A stretch of 36,101 nucleotides of DNA from assembly GCA_024224155.1 (NCBI GenBank), contig JAAENP010000348.1, positions 1-36,101 on the forward strand. Direction: 5' to 3'. The DNA comes from a bacterium (GTDB taxonomy: Bacteria > Acidobacteriota > Thermoanaerobaculia > Multivoradales > JAHEKO01). Below are positions 22,986 through 32,081 of this stretch, one piece after another (the first letter of the stretch is position 1; each line of letters starts with the position of its first letter). A program made the translations under genes and the position numbers. The notes under the pieces are model-generated. The model was given only the letters and a program-made list of their open reading frames with translations. It did not search any database and had not been told where the DNA came from.

Positions 22986-24926
22986 TTGCACCGTTTGAGA
23001 CAGCTAGCCGGATTGCATCGGTTTTTGTGCAATGCCCTGACCGTCCTCGGCGTCCTGGCCGGCGCCGGCGCGGCGGCATCGGCAGACGTCGAGGTGCTCT
23101 ATTTGAAAGATGTCAAGAAGGGGCAGCGCGGCTACGGACTGAGTGTCTTTTCCGGCGCCGAGATTGAGCGTTTCGAGGTCGAGGTGCTAGGAGTGTGGGA
23201 GAACCTGCAGCCGAAGACCAGCTATGTATTGGCGCGGCTCGAGGGGCAGGGTCTCGAGGAGAGCGGGGTGATCGCCGGAATGAGCGGCAGTCCCGTCTAT
23301 GTGGACGGCAAGCTACTGGGTGCGGTCTCGTTCGGCTGGCCGTTTTCGAACGAGGCCATCGCCGGTATCACTCCGGTTCAGCATATGAGGACCATGCTCG
23401 AAGAGCCCGGCACACCGGCTCCGGCGGTGGGGCTTTCCGATCTCACGGTGGGCCGGCTGATCCGGGCCGAGACCGATGAAGGCGATTTCCGCGAGGCACT
23501 CGGGCTTCTGCGACCTCATCGAATCGGTGATGCTCCGGCAGCGATCGAATGGGCGGCCGTCGGATTCGGCAGTGAAGTGAGATCGTTGCTGAGCGAGGAG
23601 CTGGGGCAGGTCGTTGCGGCCGGCAGCCTGGCCGCGAGTGGGGGCCAGGGAAGCGCTGGCCTTGAAGGCGGCGACTTGCAGCCCGGGAGCGCGGTCGCCG
23701 CGGTCCTGGTGGATGGTGACTTCCGGCTGGCGGCGACCGGAACCGTCACCGACCGTGTGGGGGACTCGATTCTCGCCTTCGGGCACCCGTTTCTGGGCAT
23801 CGGATCGCTGGCGGTGCCGATGGCCTCCGCGGAGGTGCTGACCGTGGTATCGAGCCGGTTGAGCTCTTTCAAGGTCGCCAATCTAGGGCCGGTAGTGGGC
23901 GCCGTTGATTTCGACTATCTGACCGGGATCAGGGGAACCCTGGGTCGAAGCGCTCCGGTCGTGCCGATGGTCGTGCGGCTCGGTGACGCCGCCGATCCTA
24001 TCCGACTCTCGGTGGCCAAGATTCCGAGACTGACGCCGACGCTGGCTGCCGTGTCCGTCCTCGGGGCTCTCAATGCCGATCTCGATACGGCGGGCGCGCA
24101 GAGTCTCGATCTGAAGCTTCAGTTCGACCTGGGAGATCACGGCTCGGTCTCGATGGAGCAGAGTTTCGACGGTCAGGGCGCGCCATTGGCGGCGGCGATC
24201 CACATGTTCGCCGTGACCGGATACCTGCTGCAGAACCGGCTGGCCGAGGTCGACTTGCGCAGTATCGAGGTCGATCTGACCACCCACCCAGAGCCCAGGA
24301 CTCTGGCTCTGGTCGGCGCTCACCCGTCGCGATCGGTGGCGCGCCCCGGCGATTCGCTGAGCCTCAACGTCGATCTGGCCGCCTATCGCGGAGGCAAGCA
24401 AAGGCACGAGCTCGAAGTTTCGGTCCCATCGAACCTGGCCGCGGGGCGCTACATCCTGCTGGTGGGTGACGGCTTCAGCATTGATGCGGTTCGCCTCGGT
24501 ATCGAGCAGTCGGAGCCGCGGACCTTTGCGCAGGCCATCACCCTTCTCAACACCCTCCACTCCCGGCGCGAGCTGCGCGTACTCGGAATCGTCGAGGGCC
24601 CAGGCCTGTCGGTTTCCGGAGAGGTTCTGCCGGATCTACCCGGTTCTGTGCGCTCGCTCTGGACGGCCTCCGGTGCAGGCGGTTCGAAGGCTCTGCGAAT
24701 GGCGGTGGTCGAAGACGCGGGTGCTCTTCTCGACCAGCCGGTCGAAGGACTCCTGCGGGTCGATTTGGAGATCAAACGCGGTGAGCCGGTTCTGGGAAAC
24801 GGTGACGCGGGCGGTGAAGGCGGCGCCCGCCCGACGCCGAGCGCTCGCCGGAAGAAACCCCAGCAAGCTGCCGATGGCGGCGCGGGAGAAGACGCCAAAG
24901 AAGATTCTCGAGGAGAAGATGGATGA
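22986..24926 (+). CDS. secreted SpoIVB-type (peptidase S55) domain protein
   Basis: A 646-residue protein with an N-terminal signal peptide or anchor (NALTVLGVLAGAGAAASA, cleavage near residue 33). The S55-like motif GVIAGMSGSPVYVDGKLLGAV places the candidate nucleophile at Ser100. A second conserved motif, DSILAFGHPFLGIG, places a candidate His at 267, so Ser comes before His, unlike the order in B. subtilis SpoIVB. The remainder is a beta-rich region ending in a low-complexity, basic then acidic tail. The start is TTG, supported by GGAGGAGGG 7 nt upstream and lying directly after the previous stop. The genes before and after overlap or abut it. Proteolysis of an envelope target is possible but unproven. 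Confidence 0.85.
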   Translation: MHRLRQLAGLHRFLCNALTVLGVLAGAGAAASADVEVLYLKDVKKGQRGYGLSVFSGAEIERFEVEVLGVWENLQPKTSYVLARLEGQGLEESGVIAGMSGSPVYVDGKLLGAVSFGWPFSNEAIAGITPVQHMRTMLEEPGTPAPAVGLSDLTVGRLIRAETDEGDFREALGLLRPHRIGDAPAAIEWAAVGFGSEVRSLLSEELGQVVAAGSLAASGGQGSAGLEGGDLQPGSAVAAVLVDGDFRLAATGTVTDRVGDSILAFGHPFLGIGSLAVPMASAEVLTVVSSRLSSFKVANLGPVVGAVDFDYLTGIRGTLGRSAPVVPMVVRLGDAADPIRLSVAKIPRLTPTLAAVSVLGALNADLDTAGAQSLDLKLQFDLGDHGSVSMEQSFDGQGAPLAAAIHMFAVTGYLLQNRLAEVDLRSIEVDLTTHPEPRTLALVGAHPSRSVARPGDSLSLNVDLAAYRGGKQRHELEVSVPSNLAAGRYILLVGDGFSIDAVRLGIEQSEPRTFAQAITLLNTLHSRRELRVLGIVEGPGLSVSGEVLPDLPGSVRSLWTASGAGGSKALRMAVVEDAGALLDQPVEGLLRVDLEIKRGEPVLGNGDAGGEGGARPTPSARRKKPQQAADGGAGEDAKEDSRGEDG

Positions 24927-27172
24927 GTGATCCGAGACCTGGTTCGACCGTATCGGCTCTGTGCCTTGCGGCGCTCGTCACGAGTTTTTTTGTGCTGCCG
25001 GCTTCGCCGGCCGGGGCCGCCGGCGAAGTGAGGTACTTCGAGCTCGATTCGCAGCGTGACTTCCTCGAAGGCACGCTCGAGGGAATCGCCATCGACCCCC
25101 TGGGAGTGCTTTCGCTGGCCGATCGAGCGGAGCGCCTCGCGGATCTTGGCGAGCCGTTTTTGCTCAGCGCGGCGGTCCATCCGAAGGGCTGGGTTGTCGG
25201 CACCGGCAACGACGGCAAGGTGCTCCTGGTCGCTCGAGACGGCTCCGTGAGCACCTTGTTCGAGGCTCCGGAACCTGAGGTGTTTGCCGTCGCCGTCGCC
25301 GCCGACGGCACCGTGCTTGCCGGAACCTCGCCCAACGGCAAGGTCTACCGTATCCGAGCCGGCGACGGCCTCGAGATCTTCGATCCCGAGCAGACCTACA
25401 TCTGGGATCTACTCCCCAGGCGCGACGGCTCCCTGTTGGTGGCGACGGGTACCGAGGGCAAGCTGTTTCGCCTTTCCGAGGCGGGCGCGGCGGAAGTGGT
25501 TTTCGACAGCGCAGATACCCATCTCAGGAGTCTCAAAGAACTGCGCTCGGGAGAAGTGCTGATTGGCACTGCCGGTGACGGGCTGGTGCTCCGGATGAAG
25601 CTCGACGGGAGCGTGCGTACCCTCTTCGACGCCGCGCAGCCGGAAGTCGTGGCGTTTGCCGAGGGTCCGGGAGATACCTGCTATGCCGCCGTTCTGGCCT
25701 CGGAAGCGAGCCAAGTGGAGCTGTCGGCTCGGCAAAGGCCGGCTGAGGCCGCCAACGGTGCCCGTTCGACCTCCGGGCAAGGGAAACCTCCCGATGGCGA
25801 GGGCAACGGCCAGGTCACCGTAACCGTGAGCGGGCAGCCGGTGCAGGCAGCGGCGGCGACCGGAACGCGGCCGGCGGGGTTCCAGGGGCCGCGATCCGAG
25901 ATTCTCAGAATCCGTTCCGGCGACAGCGTCGACACGGTCTGGAGCTTCGATGAGGAGACCGTGTACGCACTGTCCTGGCAGCGAAGCCGGCTTTGGGTCG
26001 GCACTGGCCTCGAGGGCAAGGTCTTCAGCCTCCAGGACGGCCGGATGATCCTCGAGAAAGATCTCGACGAACGCCAGGTAGTGGCGGTGCTGGCCGACAA
26101 GCCGGGTCCGGTGTACGCGACCACGAACGCCGCTGCTCTGTTTCGCGCCGCTGGAGAGCCGGAAAGGGCCGGCGCATTCATCAGCCCGGTGCTGGACGCC
26201 GGGTTGACCTCGGATTTCGGCTCGTTGAGCTGGGTCGGGAACCAGCCGCAAGGAACCAGTGTCCGGTTCTCGGCTCGTACCGGCATGAGCGGTCGCGCCG
26301 ACCGGACCTGGTCCGACTGGTCGGCCGACCAGACCGGTTCCGAGGTGTCTCTGAGCGAGGTTCCGCCCGGGCGCTTCATCCAATGGCGTGCGAGCCTCGA
26401 CTCGGGCAACGGCGCTTCGCCCGAGTTGAGCCGAATCGCGATTTCCTACCGGCAGCGCAACTTGCCACCACGTATCAAGAAGCTCGAGGTGATGGGGCCC
26501 GGCGAGGTCATCGTTCCGGCGGGCTTCGTTCCCGGGAGTCAGACCTTCGAGCCGTCGCGACCCGACAAGAACGGCATCTTCTCGGCTCTAGAATCGCCGA
26601 AATCCGAACGCGAAAGGCAACGCAAGACATTGTGGAAGAAGGGCTACCGCACCCTGGCATGGAAGGCCGAAGACCCGAACGGTGATGAGCTCAGATACGC
26701 CCTGCACTTTCGGCCAGATCGGCCGGACGCGAGGTGGCTTCCAATGCGCGACGACATCGATGAGGAGTTCTTCAGTTTCGACGCGACCGCCCTTCCGGAT
26801 GGCGTCTATCGATTCAAGCTCGAAGCCCACGATCGGCACGAGCGCGAGCTTGATCCGCCGCTGCGGACCGAGGAAGTGAGTGAGCCCGTCCATATCGATC
26901 ACGCGCCGCCGCGGCTGGTCGCGATGCAAGCGGACTCGGGGTGGCTCGAGGTGGAGCTTGCCGACGCCATGAGTCCGCTCAAGGAGGCCTTCTACAGCGT
27001 CGACGCCCGGGAGTGGCAGCCTGCCAAGGTGGGCGATGGACTTCTCGACGGCAAGACAGACACGCTCGCGATCGAGCTGCCGAAAAAGAACGAGGCTCAG
27101 ATCCTCTTGCTCCGGGTCAGCGATGCCGCCTTCAACGTCACGACATTCGATCTGTCAAAGGAGCTGCCATGA
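24923..27172 (+). CDS. secreted beta-propeller-like protein
   Basis: A 749-residue exported protein: signal peptide in the first ~33 residues (LCLAALVTSFFVLPASPAGA). From about residue 85 repeated units of the type AAVHPKGWVVGTGNDGKVLLV, VAADGTVLAGTSPNGKVYRI, RRDGSLLVATGTEGKLFRL and SGEVLIGTAGDGLVLRM recur about every 40 residues, the look of a WD/NHL-like beta-propeller. A Pro/Gly/Gln-rich insert interrupts it near 260-310, and the C-terminal part, from about residue 400, has Ig/fibronectin-like beta sandwiches (FIQWRASLDSGNG...ISYRQRN). No catalytic motif is visible. Its ATG overlaps the S55 gene's stop, so the two are probably functional partners in the envelope. Confidence 0.8.
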   Translation: MSDPRPGSTVSALCLAALVTSFFVLPASPAGAAGEVRYFELDSQRDFLEGTLEGIAIDPLGVLSLADRAERLADLGEPFLLSAAVHPKGWVVGTGNDGKVLLVARDGSVSTLFEAPEPEVFAVAVAADGTVLAGTSPNGKVYRIRAGDGLEIFDPEQTYIWDLLPRRDGSLLVATGTEGKLFRLSEAGAAEVVFDSADTHLRSLKELRSGEVLIGTAGDGLVLRMKLDGSVRTLFDAAQPEVVAFAEGPGDTCYAAVLASEASQVELSARQRPAEAANGARSTSGQGKPPDGEGNGQVTVTVSGQPVQAAAATGTRPAGFQGPRSEILRIRSGDSVDTVWSFDEETVYALSWQRSRLWVGTGLEGKVFSLQDGRMILEKDLDERQVVAVLADKPGPVYATTNAAALFRAAGEPERAGAFISPVLDAGLTSDFGSLSWVGNQPQGTSVRFSARTGMSGRADRTWSDWSADQTGSEVSLSEVPPGRFIQWRASLDSGNGASPELSRIAISYRQRNLPPRIKKLEVMGPGEVIVPAGFVPGSQTFEPSRPDKNGIFSALESPKSERERQRKTLWKKGYRTLAWKAEDPNGDELRYALHFRPDRPDARWLPMRDDIDEEFFSFDATALPDGVYRFKLEAHDRHERELDPPLRTEEVSEPVHIDHAPPRLVAMQADSGWLEVELADAMSPLKEAFYSVDAREWQPAKVGDGLLDGKTDTLAIELPKKNEAQILLLRVSDAAFNVTTFDLSKELP

Positions 27173-27666
27173 AATCTCCGCAGATAGGAGTCTATCCGGG
27201 CTCTTTCGACCCTCTGCACAACGGCCATCTGGACATCATCGAGCGCTGCTGTCCGATGTTCGACGAGGTGATCGTCGCCGTTCTCGGCAACGAGACCAAA
27301 GATCCGCTGTTCAGCGTCGCGGAACGGGTGGAGATCATCCGGAGCGAGATCGGTGACCTCGAGGCATGCCGGGTCGAGAGCTTCTCGGGGTTGTTGGTGG
27401 ATTTCATGGATCAGCAGGGAGCCCGGATCATTGTTCGCGGTCTGCGGGCGGTTTCGGATTTCGAGTACGAGTTCCAGATGGCGCTCATGAACCGGCGCCT
27501 GAACAACCATGTGGAGACGGTGTTTCTCGTGCCCAAAGACGAGTACATCTATCTCTCGAGCCGACTGGTCAAGGAGGTGTTCTTCCTGGGAGGCGATCTC
27601 GAGGGGTTGGTCGGAGAAACCGCTCTCCGGCGGATGGCGGAGAAGGTGTCCTCCCGCGGAGGCTGA
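27169..27666 (+). CDS. coaD: phosphopantetheine adenylyltransferase
   Basis: A 165-residue nucleotidyltransferase that makes dephospho-CoA from phosphopantetheine and ATP. The ATP-binding YPGSFDPLHNGH is at residues 9-20, RGLRAVSDFEYEFQMA is the conserved central motif, and YIYLSSRLVKE replaces the usual ISSTxVR pattern with a small change. Length is typical. The ATG overlaps the previous stop by 4 nt. CoA supply is not obviously related to the two envelope proteins upstream. Confidence 0.95.
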   Translation: MKSPQIGVYPGSFDPLHNGHLDIIERCCPMFDEVIVAVLGNETKDPLFSVAERVEIIRSEIGDLEACRVESFSGLLVDFMDQQGARIIVRGLRAVSDFEYEFQMALMNRRLNNHVETVFLVPKDEYIYLSSRLVKEVFFLGGDLEGLVGETALRRMAEKVSSRGG

Positions 27667-27690
27667 CCCGAGCGGCCACTGGAGTCGACG

Positions 27691-28746
27691 ATGCCACCAG
27701 CGAGGATCTCGGCAGACGAGCGCTCTCGGTTCGCGCGGCGAATGCCAAAAGCCGAGCTGCACGTTCATCTCGAAGGCTCGATTCGCGCTCCGACGATCCT
27801 CCAGCTGGCGAGCCGACGAAACGTCGAGCTACCGGCGCGCGACGAGGACGGTATTGAGAGGTGGTTGGATTACCGCGACTTCGACCATTTCATCGAGGTC
27901 TACCTGACAATCTCTCGCTGTCTCAGAGACCCCGAGGATTTCCAGTTGGCAACCGAGGCGTTTCTGGAGCAGAGGGCGCGAGAGAGTATTCTCTATACCG
28001 AAGCCCACTTCACGATCTCGACGCATGTGGCGAACGGGGCGAATGGCGAAGAGGTAGCCGACGCACTGGCCGAGACCGTGAGCGCCGGCGAGAGGGACCT
28101 GGGCGTCCGTTTGCGATGGATTCCGGACATTGTGCGCAACGTCGACTACGGACGCGCCGATCAGACCTTGGAGTGGGCACTGGACCACCGCGACAAGTAT
28201 GTGGTGGCTCTGGGGTTATCGGGGAAAGAGGACCATCCGGCGCAGCCGTTTCGTGAGCATTTCGGCGTTGCAGCGCGGGAGGGTTTGCACCGTACCGTTC
28301 ACGCGGGGGAGCAGACCGGCCCCGACGCGGTTTGGGACGCGCTGGAACACTGTGGAGCCGAGCGCATCGGACACGGGATTCGCTCGGTGGAGGACCCTCG
28401 GCTACTTGAGCTGCTCCGGGAGCGCGATGTTCCGCTCGAGGTCAGCCCCACTTCGAACCTGCGCCTGGGTCTGATTCCGTCGCTGGAAGAGCACCCCCTG
28501 CGTGAGCTCCACGCCGCCGGCGTTCCCTGGTCGCTCAACAGCGACGATCCGGCTTTGTTTCGCGTCAGCTTGACCGAAGAGATCGAGTCCGTCGCCGACC
28601 TTCTGGACCTCGACCTGGGACAGATGGCCGGTGTCTCGATGGCGGCCCTGGAGCAAGCGTTTCTCGATGATGCGGACCGAATCGCACTGAAGGATCGCTT
28701 TCGAGCCTGGTTCGCCCAGGCCGGAGTGGATCCGGAGCCGCGGTGA
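27691..28746 (+). CDS. add: adenosine deaminase family protein
   Basis: A 351-residue amidohydrolase-fold enzyme that deaminates adenosine (or adenine) to inosine (hypoxanthine). Zinc ligands His24 and His26 lie in AELHVHLEGS; HAGEQTGPDAV supplies the next His and the catalytic Glu; AERIGHGI the catalytic His; and SLNSDDPALF the final Asp pair. Family-typical length. The start at 27691 is the first ATG; GGAG lies about 9 nt upstream. Whether the substrate is adenosine or adenine is not decided. Confidence 0.9.
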   Translation: MPPARISADERSRFARRMPKAELHVHLEGSIRAPTILQLASRRNVELPARDEDGIERWLDYRDFDHFIEVYLTISRCLRDPEDFQLATEAFLEQRARESILYTEAHFTISTHVANGANGEEVADALAETVSAGERDLGVRLRWIPDIVRNVDYGRADQTLEWALDHRDKYVVALGLSGKEDHPAQPFREHFGVAAREGLHRTVHAGEQTGPDAVWDALEHCGAERIGHGIRSVEDPRLLELLRERDVPLEVSPTSNLRLGLIPSLEEHPLRELHAAGVPWSLNSDDPALFRVSLTEEIESVADLLDLDLGQMAGVSMAALEQAFLDDADRIALKDRFRAWFAQAGVDPEPR

Positions 28747-28788
28747 TAGCGTTTGGTGTTACCGAGTGCGAACAGGAAAGGGGAACAG

Positions 28789-29031
28789 ATGTCGAAACCA
28801 GTGATTGCCGAGCGGCTGCCCGCCGTGTTGGAGCTCGAGGCCGGAACCTATCGGTGGTGCGTCTGCGGTCTTTCCAGGACCCAGCCTTTCTGCGATGGGG
28901 CTCACAAGGAAGAGGGAGTCTTCTCGCCCCTCAAGCTCGAGTTGGACGAGGCCAAGCGCGTCGCCCTGTGTCAATGTAAGCACACGCAGAACCAGCCTTT
29001 TTGCGACGGACAGCATTCGCGCCTGGAGTAG
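28789..29031 (+). CDS. CDGSH-type iron-sulfur domain protein
   Basis: An 80-residue protein with two CDGSH motifs, CVCGLSRTQPFCDGAH (about residues 24-39) and CQCKHTQNQPFCDGQH (about 62-77). Each is a three-Cys, one-His site expected to bind a 2Fe-2S cluster. Apart from the two domains there is only a short N-terminal extension, so this is the small tandem bacterial type. AGGAAAGGGG lies before the ATG, which excludes the open frame further upstream. Role unknown; redox or iron-sulfur storage is likely for the family. Confidence 0.93.
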   Translation: MSKPVIAERLPAVLELEAGTYRWCVCGLSRTQPFCDGAHKEEGVFSPLKLELDEAKRVALCQCKHTQNQPFCDGQHSRLE

Positions 29032-29054
29032 GAAGTTCGACAGAGGGCGCCTGA

Positions 29055-29798
29055 ATGATCTTTCGGACAGTTATCCAGGATTGTCTATGGCTCAACTGGG
29101 CGGTACCGGAAGAGGCCCTGCCTCCTCCTCCTCGTCCACTCACCTACGACGTCTGCAGGACCCGGGAGGGCGGGTTCGTGTTCGTCTCGGCGATGTTGTT
29201 TCGGCAGCACGGACTCGGGCCTGGAATCAACCTCCCGGGAGTGTCCTATCCGCAGTGCCAGCTGCACGCTTGTGCGCTGGACGGCGACCGCCTCGAATGC
29301 GCCTGGGTCTTCAGCATGCTCCTGCCGAACTGGCTGGCCACCAGCGTTCGTTGGGTGGCCGGCCGACCGGCAAGGGGGGCACGGCTGGACTATCCTGCCG
29401 CGGGAGATCCTGGGCGCCTGGGGGAGCGCTGGAGCTGGTCGGTGAAGCGAGGCAGCCGTTTCGAGGTGGAAGCCAACCTGTCGAGCCCTCCGCCGGGGGC
29501 CGGTCCGTCGCTGGGAAGTTGGAAAGAAACCCTGGCCTATTTCAGGAGACAGCGACTGGAGTACGTCTTGGTTCGCGGCAAGTGGCAGCGCGTAGAAGTG
29601 GATCGGAGAAGTGCGGATGCGGTACCGGTCAGGGCGGCCGTGCTCGATGATGCGCTGGTCACCGAGCATTTGATGAAGGAAGGATCGAGTCTGCCGCCAC
29701 TTCACTCTTCCTGGCTCCTGCCCACGGTCAAGACCTCGTTCGAGTACGCTGGAGAAGGGGAGCACTCCGCGCTACCCGAGGCTCCGGCACCGCTCTGA
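29055..29798 (+). CDS. DUF2071-like protein
   Basis: A 247-residue cytosolic protein. The N-terminal pattern CLWLNWAVPEEAL...YDVCRTREGGFVFVSAMLFRQHGLGP...CQLHACALDG and the middle VFSMLLPNWLATSVRW recall the DUF2071 (YqjF-like) family, whose fold is a beta-barrel of unknown function. I see no catalytic or metal motif. It sits 23 nt after the CDGSH gene and 14 nt before the membrane-protein gene, all on one strand. Similarity is from memory and moderate. Confidence 0.7.
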   Translation: MIFRTVIQDCLWLNWAVPEEALPPPPRPLTYDVCRTREGGFVFVSAMLFRQHGLGPGINLPGVSYPQCQLHACALDGDRLECAWVFSMLLPNWLATSVRWVAGRPARGARLDYPAAGDPGRLGERWSWSVKRGSRFEVEANLSSPPPGAGPSLGSWKETLAYFRRQRLEYVLVRGKWQRVEVDRRSADAVPVRAAVLDDALVTEHLMKEGSSLPPLHSSWLLPTVKTSFEYAGEGEHSALPEAPAPL

Positions 29799-29812
29799 TA
29801 TCTTCGGCCCCA

Positions 29813-30985
29813 ATGATCGAATCTCCTGCGGCGGTGATGGCCGTTCTGGTTGGCATCGCCGCTTTCTATTTCTGGCTCGAACGTTTCACTGGCTGGAAGT
29901 TGTTCCAGTACTTGATTCCCCTGATCTGGATCTATGCCACTCCGGTGGTGCTGCGCAATGTCGGTGTCCTCCCGGACTCGTCGCCCGCCTATGGAGTGCT
30001 GCGCAACTTCGGGCTTCCTGTCGTGATCGTCCTGCTGCTGGTGTCCGTCGACGTCGGCGCCGCGATCCGGGTAATGGGCAAGGGTGTGCTGGTAATGCTC
30101 ATGGGCACGGCGGGAATCGTGTTGGGAGCCCCGGTCGGTTACTTCGTCGTTCATCGCTTCTTGGCGGAGGACGCCTGGAAGGGTTTTGGGGCCTTGGCGG
30201 GCAGCTGGATCGGCGGCACCGGCAATCTCGCCGCGGCCGCGCACGCCCTGGGGACGCCCGAGGAGCAGTTCGGCCTGGCGGTATTGGCGGACACGGTGAT
30301 CTACATCGGCTGGCTGCCGTTGCTGCTGGTCTCGAAGAATTTCGCCGACAAGTTCAACCGCTGGACGGGCGTCTCGGACGAGCACGTCGCTCGGATGGAA
30401 TCGGCCGCCGCCGCCGAGGTCAAGGCACCTAAGGTGGCCGGATTTCGTGACTACCTGAACCTGGGAGCGATCGCGCTGGCCGTGACCTGGCTCGCGGGAG
30501 CGGCTGCCGGCCGTCTGCCGGAGATCGAAGCCGGTGGGGAAGTCGTGATCTCGACCGCGACCTGGGTGGTGCTTCTGGTGACTACTCTGGGAATCGCGCT
30601 CTCCTTTTCTCCGGCCAAGGCGATTCCCGGTTCGCACGAGTTGGCGATGGCCATTCTGTACGTCTTCGTCGCCCGCATGGGAGCGACCGCTTCGCTGGCG
30701 GGCTTCGATCAGGCGGGCTGGTTTTTGCTCGGCTCGGCGATCTGGATCTCCATTCACGGCCTGTTCTGCCTGGCCGGAGCCTGGCTGTTCAAGGTCGACG
30801 TTCACAGTGCCGCGATCGCCTCGGCGGCAAATGTCGGTGGCGCCGCTTCGGCGCCCGTGGTGGCCGCCCACCATCGAGAGAGCCTGGTTCCGGCGGCCAT
30901 CCTGATGGCGCTGATCGGCTACGCGATCGGGAACTATTTGGCGATCCTGACCGGACACTTGTGCAGGATTGTAGGAGTCGGTTGA
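29813..30985 (+). CDS. DUF819-like integral membrane protein
   Basis: A 390-residue polytopic membrane protein with about ten or more transmembrane segments, beginning PAAVMAVLVGIAAFYFWLE. Two glycine-rich inter-helix motifs, GSWIGGTGNLAAAAHALG at about residues 132-150 and ASAANVGGAASAPVVAAHH in the C-terminal half, are the inverted-repeat signature of the DUF819 (YjcL-like) putative transporter family. Substrate unknown. Its stop overlaps the ATG of the dehydrogenase gene by one base. Confidence 0.85.
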   Translation: MIESPAAVMAVLVGIAAFYFWLERFTGWKLFQYLIPLIWIYATPVVLRNVGVLPDSSPAYGVLRNFGLPVVIVLLLVSVDVGAAIRVMGKGVLVMLMGTAGIVLGAPVGYFVVHRFLAEDAWKGFGALAGSWIGGTGNLAAAAHALGTPEEQFGLAVLADTVIYIGWLPLLLVSKNFADKFNRWTGVSDEHVARMESAAAAEVKAPKVAGFRDYLNLGAIALAVTWLAGAAAGRLPEIEAGGEVVISTATWVVLLVTTLGIALSFSPAKAIPGSHELAMAILYVFVARMGATASLAGFDQAGWFLLGSAIWISIHGLFCLAGAWLFKVDVHSAAIASAANVGGAASAPVVAAHHRESLVPAAILMALIGYAIGNYLAILTGHLCRIVGVG

Positions 30986-32079
30986 TGAGGGAAGACTTAA
31001 ACGAGGCAACCGTGCAGCGCATCGCGGTGTTGCCCGGCGACGGCATCGGTGTCGACGTCACGGCCGAGGCGGTCAAGGTGCTCGAGGCAGCCGCCGAACG
31101 GTGGCGTTTGCCGCTCGAGCTGGTCCAGTTGCCTTGGAACGCGGACCGCTATCTCGAGACCGGGGAGACCCTGCCCGAAGGAGCTCTCGAGAGATTCCAG
31201 TCGGACTACTCGGCTATCCTGATCGGAGCCTACGGCGACCCCCGGGTTCCGGACATGAAGCATGCCGGAGACATCCTCCTGGGTATCCGGTTCGGTCTCG
31301 ATCTCTACATCAACTTCAGACCGATTCGGCTCTACGATGAGCGCCTGTGCCCGCTCAAGGGCAAGTCCAAGGAAGATATCGACTTTGTCATCTTTCGTGA
31401 GAACACCGAGGGGGCCTACGTCGGTGTCGGCGGGCAGTTCAAGCGCGACACTCCCGATGAGGTCGCGGTACAGGAGTCGATCTACTCTTACAAGGGCACC
31501 GAGCGCATCATTCGGGCCGCGTTCGACTACGCCGACCGCGAGGGCCGAACCAAGGTGTGCATGGCCGACAAATCCAACGTCATGCAACACGGCCATGAGC
31601 TTTGGCAACGTCTTTTCTGGCGAGTGGCGGAGGAGTACGCGAATATCGAAGCCAGCCACCTTTTTGTCGACGCCCTTACGATGCAGATGGTCCGCAAGCC
31701 GGAGATCTTCGAGGTCATCGTCACCAACAACATGTTCGGAGACATCGTCACCGATCTGGGCGCGGCACTTCAAGGGGGGCTGGGCGTTGCCGCTTCCGCC
31801 AACCTTCATCCAGGTCGCACATCGATGTTCGAGCCCGTCCACGGCTCGGCTCCCAAGTACGCGGGCTCGAATCGGGCCAACCCGATGGCCGCCGTGCTTT
31901 CGGCTTCGTTGATGCTCCACGATCTCGGCCACGCAGAGGCGGCGCAGGCCGTGGAGGACGCGGTCGAAAGGGCGATTCGCTCAGGCGCCACGACCTCGGA
32001 CCTCGGCGGAAGCCTCACCACCTCTGAAGTCGGCGATACTCTGTCGGAGCTCGTATCGGAGGCGATCGCCGCCCACTAG
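30985..32079 (+). CDS. isopropylmalate/isocitrate dehydrogenase-family beta-decarboxylating dehydrogenase
   Basis: A 364-residue NAD(P)-dependent beta-decarboxylating dehydrogenase of the LeuB/Icd family. It has the N-terminal VLPGDGIGVDVT nucleotide loop, IGAYGDPR, FRPIRLYDERLCPL, FRENTEGAYVGVGG, the metal and substrate Asp region TNNMFGDIVTDLGAALQGGLGVAASANL, and GSAPKYAGSNRANPMA near the C-terminus. The substrate could be 3-isopropylmalate, homoisocitrate or tartrate-like; the sequence does not decide. It is followed 3 nt later by a LeuA-like synthase, so a 2-oxoacid chain-elongation pair is likely. LeuC and LeuD genes are absent here. Confidence 0.9.
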   Translation: MREDLNEATVQRIAVLPGDGIGVDVTAEAVKVLEAAAERWRLPLELVQLPWNADRYLETGETLPEGALERFQSDYSAILIGAYGDPRVPDMKHAGDILLGIRFGLDLYINFRPIRLYDERLCPLKGKSKEDIDFVIFRENTEGAYVGVGGQFKRDTPDEVAVQESIYSYKGTERIIRAAFDYADREGRTKVCMADKSNVMQHGHELWQRLFWRVAEEYANIEASHLFVDALTMQMVRKPEIFEVIVTNNMFGDIVTDLGAALQGGLGVAASANLHPGRTSMFEPVHGSAPKYAGSNRANPMAAVLSASLMLHDLGHAEAAQAVEDAVERAIRSGATTSDLGGSLTTSEVGDTLSELVSEAIAAH

Positions 32080-32081
32080 TC

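Noticed and set aside
29702-31009. 435-codon minus-strand frame opposite the DUF819-like gene
   Set aside because: Composition (Gln/Arg/His/Asp-rich, no motif) is that of an antisense shadow; the plus strand has intact transmembrane segments and family motifs.
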